Source: DASQZJ01 sp035638775
GTDB lineage: Bacteria > Pseudomonadota > Gammaproteobacteria > UBA5335 > SLRW01
DNA: 26,415 nt
Direction: 5' to 3'
Assembly: GCA_035638775.1 (NCBI GenBank)
Contig: DASQZJ010000062.1
Location: 1-26,415, forward strand
Position numbers and translations under genes: made by a program. The first letter of the stretch is position 1. Each line of letters starts with the position of its first letter. Of this stretch, positions 23,398 to 26,415 are shown piece after piece. The notes below the pieces were generated by a model. That model made no database searches, was not told the DNA's origin, and worked only from the letters and a program-made list of their open reading frames with translations.

Positions 23398-23595
23398 ATG
23401 AAGACCGCCGTACAATTCGGACTCTGGTTCGCCGTCGCGCTGGTGGCGCTGTTCCTGGCCATTCTCCTCGGCGAGCGCGCCTCCTGGTATTTCGCCTGGG
23501 TGATCGGCACGCTGATGATCGTGCTGATCGCCGTCGCCGGCACCGTGATGCTGGACGCCCAGGACAGCCACGGCCCCGGCCACCCCTCGGGCTGA
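23398..23595 (+). CDS. cydX: CydX-like bd oxidase small subunit with an extra N-terminal membrane helix
   Basis: CydX is a small one-helix subunit that stabilises CydAB. Residues 30-56 (WYFAWVIGTLMIVLIAVAG followed by TVMLDAQD) match CydX, whose usual start is MWYFAWILGT, and the gene is in the normal place after cydB. Unlike the usual 30-40 residues, this product has 65: a 29-residue N-terminal extension with its own hydrophobic helix (FGLWFAVALVALFLAILLG) precedes the CydX part in frame. GAGGAG stands 5-8 nt before the ATG at 23398, so the extended form is the one expected to be made. An internal start at the Trp is not possible because it has no start codon. Symbol given by similarity; the helix order is unusual. 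Confidence 0.75.
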   Translation: MKTAVQFGLWFAVALVALFLAILLGERASWYFAWVIGTLMIVLIAVAGTVMLDAQDSHGPGHPSG

Positions 23596-23605
23596 TCCGC
23601 GTTTC

Positions 23606-23631
23606 GTGCCCCCGGGATCGCCCGGGGGCGC
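23606..23631 (+). terminator. Strong hairpin after the cyd operon
   Basis: GCCCCCGGG (23608-23616) and CCCGGGGGC (23621-23629) form a perfect 9-bp stem with loop ATCG, extendable by a G-U and a G-C pair to 23606-23631. It starts 11 nt after the cydX-like stop. No T-run follows, so termination is likely but not of the classic form. Confidence 0.6.
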
Positions 23632-23695
23632 CCACCGACCCGGTCCCCGCGCGCGGAATGTTTGCCGTTCACCGCTGTCTACACTAACCCGGTCG

Positions 23696-23845
23696 GGGGC
23701 AATGCCACGTCTCGGAGAGCGCGTGAGCGCTCCTGTCGCCCCGTCTGGACGGCGTCGCCCGTCGGCCGTGCAGGGCACGGCTGCACTCCGCTCCTCGCGC
23801 CTTGCCAGGCAGACCGACAGGAACGCCGGGATGCGGCATTGCCCC
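23696..23845. repeat. Intergenic inverted-repeat element, copies 2 and 3
   Basis: GGGGCAATGCC (23696-23706) and GGCATTGCCCC (23835-23845) are perfect 11-bp inverted arms, 128 nt apart. Inside each arm is a CGACAGGA-type core (inverted at 23727-23738, direct near 23814-23826) that also occurs near 756-767. The whole gap 23632-23990 has no recognisable gene and is otherwise featureless. It could be a palindromic intergenic element of a dispersed family; only two sites are visible. Confidence 0.45.
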
Positions 23846-23990
23846 TGGCCGGGTCGGTAGTCATTCCGGACGGTCGAGTCGCGCCGGATCCCGAAACGAA
23901 ACGAACGACGCGGCCCGCGACGTGGACGGGGCCGCGATGCAGCGCATCGGTACACCGCCCGGGAACCCGGGCGCAGGGACTGTCGGCTCC

Positions 23991-25772
23991 ATGAACGAGA
24001 TCTACGCAGACGTCTCCCGCACCCGCTCGGCGCGCGAGTTCCTGGCGAAGTTCTGGCGGCTCGCCGTCCCGTACTTCCGCTCCTCCGACCGGCGCCGCGC
24101 CTTCACCCTGCTCGGCGCCATCGTGTTCCTGACCCTCGGCACGGTCGCGCTCAGCGCGGCCATCACCTACTGGTACAAGGGCTTCTACAACGCCCTGCAG
24201 AGCTACGACGCCGCGCGCATCTGGCACGAGGTGGGGGTGTTCGCGGTGTTGGCCACCCTGTGGGTGCTGTCCAACCTCGCGGTGCAGTACTTCCTGCAGG
24301 TGCTGCAGAACCGCTGGCGGCGCTGGCTGACCGCTGCCTACGTGCATCGCTGGATGACCCGCCATACCTACTACAGGATGCAGGTGGCCGGCACCCGCGT
24401 GGACAACCCGGACCAGCGCATCGCCCAGGACCTGGAGTTCTTCACCGGCCAGTCGCTGCAGCTGCCCCAGGGCCTGCTCAATTCGGTCGCCTCGATCTTC
24501 GTGTTCGGCTTCGTGCTGTGGCGCCTGAGCGAGCCCGTCACCGTCTTCGGCGCCCACGTCCCCGGCTACCTGGTGTGGGTCAACGTCGCCTATGCCCTGA
24601 TCGGAACGCTGGTCATCATCTGGATCGGCAAGCCGCTGTTCTGGCTGAACAACATCTACCAGCGGGCCCAGGGGGACTTCCGTTACGGCCTCGCGAGGGT
24701 GCGCGAGAACGGCGAGTCGATCGCCACCAGCCGCGGCCACGGCGCCACCGCCCGCCACCTGATCGAACGCTTCCAGCCGGTGTTCGACATCTTCCACCGC
24801 CGCATCCGCCGCAACGTCGGCGTCAACGGCTTCTCCTTCAGCTTCAACCAGGCCGCCGTGCTGATCCCGGTGATCTCGGTGTTGCCGGCGTTCCTGGCCA
24901 AGGAGATCATGCTGGGCGGGGTGATGTCGGTGTTGAGCGCGTTCAACAACATCCAGCAGGCCTTCGCCTACCTGGTCGACAACTTCACCAGCAACGGCAA
25001 CGGCTACCTGTCCCTGACCGAGTGGATCGCGGTGATCGACCGGCTCGACGAGCTGCGCGAGGAGAGCACGCTGCACCGTCCGCCGCGCCAGGCGATCCAC
25101 GTGACCCGCAACGAGGGCGACGGCCTCGCCCTGCGCGACGTGAACCTGGCACTGCCCGACGGGCGCACCCTGGTGCGGGGACTGGACCTCGGGCTGGCCC
25201 CGGGCGAACGCGTCATGATCACGGGCCGCACGGGCGTGGGCAAGAGCACCCTGCTGCGCGTGCTCGCCGGCATCTGGCCCTGGGGCAGCGGCGAGGTCGC
25301 CCTCCCGGAGGCCCCCCTGTGCTTCGTCCCGCAGCGCGCCTACCTGCCCGAGGGCCGCCTGATCGACGCCGTGGTCTATCCCCGGCGCCGCGAGATCGAC
25401 CCCGAAGAGCTGCGCCACTGGCTGGACGTATGCGGACTCGACCACCTCGCACCGCACGTCCAGACGCAGGACGCCTGGGACAGGCGCCTCTCGCTCGGAG
25501 AGCTGCAGCGCATGGCCTTCGTCCGCCTGTTCCTGACGAAAGCCAGGTGGAACCTTCTCGACGAGATCACCTCCTCGATCGACGAGGACCTCGAAAGCGA
25601 GCTCTACGAGCGCCTGATCCGGGAGCTGCCGGACGCCACCATCGTCAGCATCGCGCACCGGTCGACGCTTCGATCGTTTCATCTGCGCGAACTCCGGCTT
25701 GAGACGGATGGGGGGTGGGACCTCTCCGAGATCGATGGCGCGGATCGGCGGCAGCGGCGAGGGGGGAGATGA
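23991..25772 (+). CDS. Fused ABC transporter (permease-ATPase), YddA/BacA-like
   Basis: The 593-residue product joins a membrane domain (about 36-340, some six helices) to an ATPase domain (about 378-575) in one chain. The first part has the SbmA/BacA-like pattern: FYNALQSYDAARIWHE, RWLTAAYVHRWMTRHTYYRM, NPDQRIAQDLEFF and GDFRYGLARVRENGESIA. The ATPase part has Walker A GRTGVGKST (412-420), signature LSLGE (500-504), Walker B WNLLDE (520-525) and switch His556, so it should hydrolyse ATP. Relatives import peptides, B12-like compounds or affect very-long-chain fatty acids; the substrate here is unknown. The ATG at 23991 has a weak CAGGGA site; an in-frame ATG at 23937 is not conserved. It stands alone, with hairpins on both sides. 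Confidence 0.88.
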   Translation: MNEIYADVSRTRSAREFLAKFWRLAVPYFRSSDRRRAFTLLGAIVFLTLGTVALSAAITYWYKGFYNALQSYDAARIWHEVGVFAVLATLWVLSNLAVQYFLQVLQNRWRRWLTAAYVHRWMTRHTYYRMQVAGTRVDNPDQRIAQDLEFFTGQSLQLPQGLLNSVASIFVFGFVLWRLSEPVTVFGAHVPGYLVWVNVAYALIGTLVIIWIGKPLFWLNNIYQRAQGDFRYGLARVRENGESIATSRGHGATARHLIERFQPVFDIFHRRIRRNVGVNGFSFSFNQAAVLIPVISVLPAFLAKEIMLGGVMSVLSAFNNIQQAFAYLVDNFTSNGNGYLSLTEWIAVIDRLDELREESTLHRPPRQAIHVTRNEGDGLALRDVNLALPDGRTLVRGLDLGLAPGERVMITGRTGVGKSTLLRVLAGIWPWGSGEVALPEAPLCFVPQRAYLPEGRLIDAVVYPRRREIDPEELRHWLDVCGLDHLAPHVQTQDAWDRRLSLGELQRMAFVRLFLTKARWNLLDEITSSIDEDLESELYERLIRELPDATIVSIAHRSTLRSFHLRELRLETDGGWDLSEIDGADRRQRRGGR

Positions 25773-25786
25773 AACCGACCGGTTTC
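25771..25786 (+). terminator. Small hairpin at the end of the ABC transporter gene
   Basis: GAAACCG-AC-CGGTTTC overlaps the TGA stop. It may act as a terminator, without a T-run. The following gap 25787-26127 also has AGGTAAGAG at 25787-25795, repeated inverted at 25919-25927. Confidence 0.35.
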
Positions 25787-25924
25787 AGGTAAGAGTGTAG
25801 CTCTGGTGGCATCAATCCAGTTCAACCGCATGGTGCGGGTGCATGCCTGATTTCCGGCGGCCCCCGTCCCGGACGCAAGTGTAACTCCAGCCAGAAAACT
25901 CCGGCACCGCGCCGGCCGCTCTTA

Positions 25925-25945
25925 CCTAAAACCTAAAACCTAAAA
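25925..25945 (+). repeat. Three perfect tandem copies of the heptamer CCTAAAA
   Basis: Three heptamers at 25925-25931, 25932-25938 and 25939-25945 form an AT-rich tract in otherwise GC-rich DNA, 17 bp upstream of the FNR-like box. It could be a slippage-prone repeat or an upstream promoter element. Confidence 0.85.
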
Positions 25946-25962
25946 CTCGCGCCGCGCCGCGC

Positions 25963-25976
25963 TTGACCTGGATCAA
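25963..25976 (+). promoter_or_regulatory. FNR/ANR-like box upstream of the second DUF1329 gene
   Basis: TTGACctggATCAA matches the FNR/ANR consensus at nine of ten key positions. Its centre (25969.5) would need a -10 near 25999 for class II activation. I see only TATCGT at 25991-25996, so the promoter geometry is uncertain. Confidence 0.5.
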
Positions 25977-26010
25977 GTTCCGGGCTTGTTTATCGTGACA
26001 CCGTTCCCCT

Positions 26011-26100
26011 AATCCGATTCGGATTCGGGCCGGGATCCCTGGTTGGGATCCCGCTTCCAATAAACGACGAGGAACCCGGCGGTGAGCCTGTGGCCGGGTT
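26011..26100. promoter_or_regulatory. Palindrome and two hairpins in the leader of the second DUF1329 gene
   Basis: AATCCGA-T-TCGGATT (26011-26025) is a perfect 7-1-7 palindrome, shaped like an operator. It is followed by CGGGATCCC/GGGATCCCG (26031-26053, loop TGGTT) and AACCCGGC/GCCGGGTT (26073-26100, loop 12 nt). All lie between the FNR-like box and the ATG at 26128, so they would probably be in the mRNA leader. No known riboswitch is recognised. Confidence 0.4.
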
Positions 26101-26127
26101 GCACTGAAGCCTCGGGGAACCGAAACC

Positions 26128-26415
26128 ATGCTGCGAACATACATGCCCTGGATGGCCGGCGCGGCGGCGCTGGCATTGACCAGCTCCGTGGCCCTTGGCG
26201 CCCTACCGGCGAGCGAGGCGGCGAAGCTCGGCACCTCCCTGACGCCGGTCGGCGCGGTCAAGGCCGGCAACGCCGACGGCACCATCCCGGAATGGACCGG
26301 CGGCCTGGCCACGGTGCCCACGCCCTCCGGCAACAAGTATCTGCCCAACCCCTACAAGGACGACAAGATCAGGTTCACGATCACGTCCAAGAACTACGAG
26401 CAGTACAAGGACAAG
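26128..26415 (+). CDS. DUF1329 family protein, N-terminal part (3' end outside window)
   Basis: Ninety-six residues are visible before the window ends. Residues 1-24 form a signal peptide (hydrophobic AGAAALALTSSVALGA). The following LGTSLTPVGAVKAGNADG, then TIPEWTGGL, is the typical start of mature DUF1329 proteins, in which the NADGTIPxWTGG segment is very conserved. The ATG at 26128 has GGGGA upstream. Export to the periplasm or outer membrane is expected; function unknown. It is a paralogue of the gene at 1-581, although different parts of each are visible. An FNR-like box and three inverted repeats lie upstream. Confidence 0.9.
   Translation, partial: MLRTYMPWMAGAAALALTSSVALGALPASEAAKLGTSLTPVGAVKAGNADGTIPEWTGGLATVPTPSGNKYLPNPYKDDKIRFTITSKNYEQYKDK

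Noticed and set aside
25787..25870. tRNA-like segment with GTTCAA
   Set aside because: No T-arm stem, anticodon arm or acceptor pairing can be formed around it.
1..26415. CRISPR array, prophage, transposon or rRNA
   Set aside because: No regularly spaced repeats, transposase, integrase or rRNA sequence was seen on either strand.

Overview
The window is about 26.4 kb of very GC-rich bacterial chromosome with dense, mostly tightly packed genes. Gene content (bd oxidase of the Escherichia coli type with FNR/ANR-like boxes, AlmA-like flavin monooxygenase, DUF1329 exported proteins, hopanoid genes) suggests a Gammaproteobacterium, possibly an Ectothiorhodospiraceae-, Nevskiales- or Salinisphaera-like lineage. 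That placement is inference; no rRNA or tRNA gene was seen.

Layout. 1-581: 3' end of a DUF1329 gene. 907-3314: a small exported protein of unknown function, a crotonase-fold protein (minus strand) and a DUF4236/TPR protein. 3414-8355: a hopanoid operon (squalene synthase, shc/hpnF, hpnG, hpnA), with the last three genes overlapping by 4 nt each. 8366-10273: dxs on the minus strand, ending 10 bp from hpnA. 10649-15231: ispH, hpnH, hpnB and an unassigned MurG/GT28-like glycosyltransferase on the plus strand. 15142-17402: a minus-strand pair (PlsC-like acyltransferase, then UPF0104/HpnL-like membrane protein) whose 3' end overlaps the glycosyltransferase by 90 nt. 17551-19960: AlmA-like monooxygenase and a TauE/SafE permease, both minus. 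20215-23595: cydA-cydB and a CydX-like gene behind a perfect FNR/ANR-type box and a long, hairpin-rich leader. 23991-25772: a YddA/BacA-type fused ABC transporter. 26128-end: 5' end of a second DUF1329 gene with its own FNR-like box and several inverted repeats.

How the genes fit together. Dxs and IspH are the first and last enzymes of the MEP isoprenoid pathway. Squalene synthase and Shc turn farnesyl diphosphate into hopene. HpnH adds the adenosyl side chain and HpnG removes adenine, giving C35 hopanoids; HpnA and HpnB are hopanoid-associated proteins of unsettled function. No hpnC, hpnD or hpnE is present, so squalene is apparently made by the single synthase. The GT28-like, UPF0104-like and acyltransferase genes next to hpnB form an uncharacterised candidate module for making or moving a glycosylated or acylated lipid. 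This is the best candidate here for something undescribed. The bd oxidase block points to microaerobic respiration under an FNR/ANR-type regulator.

Other points of note: an apparent CTG start for hpnG, a CydX-like protein with an extra N-terminal membrane helix, a Dxs with AEQQ where AEQH is usual, a crotonase without the usual glutamate pair, hairpins in the leaders of the sqs, hpnH and cydA transcripts, a small intergenic repeat family, and a CCTAAAA heptamer array.
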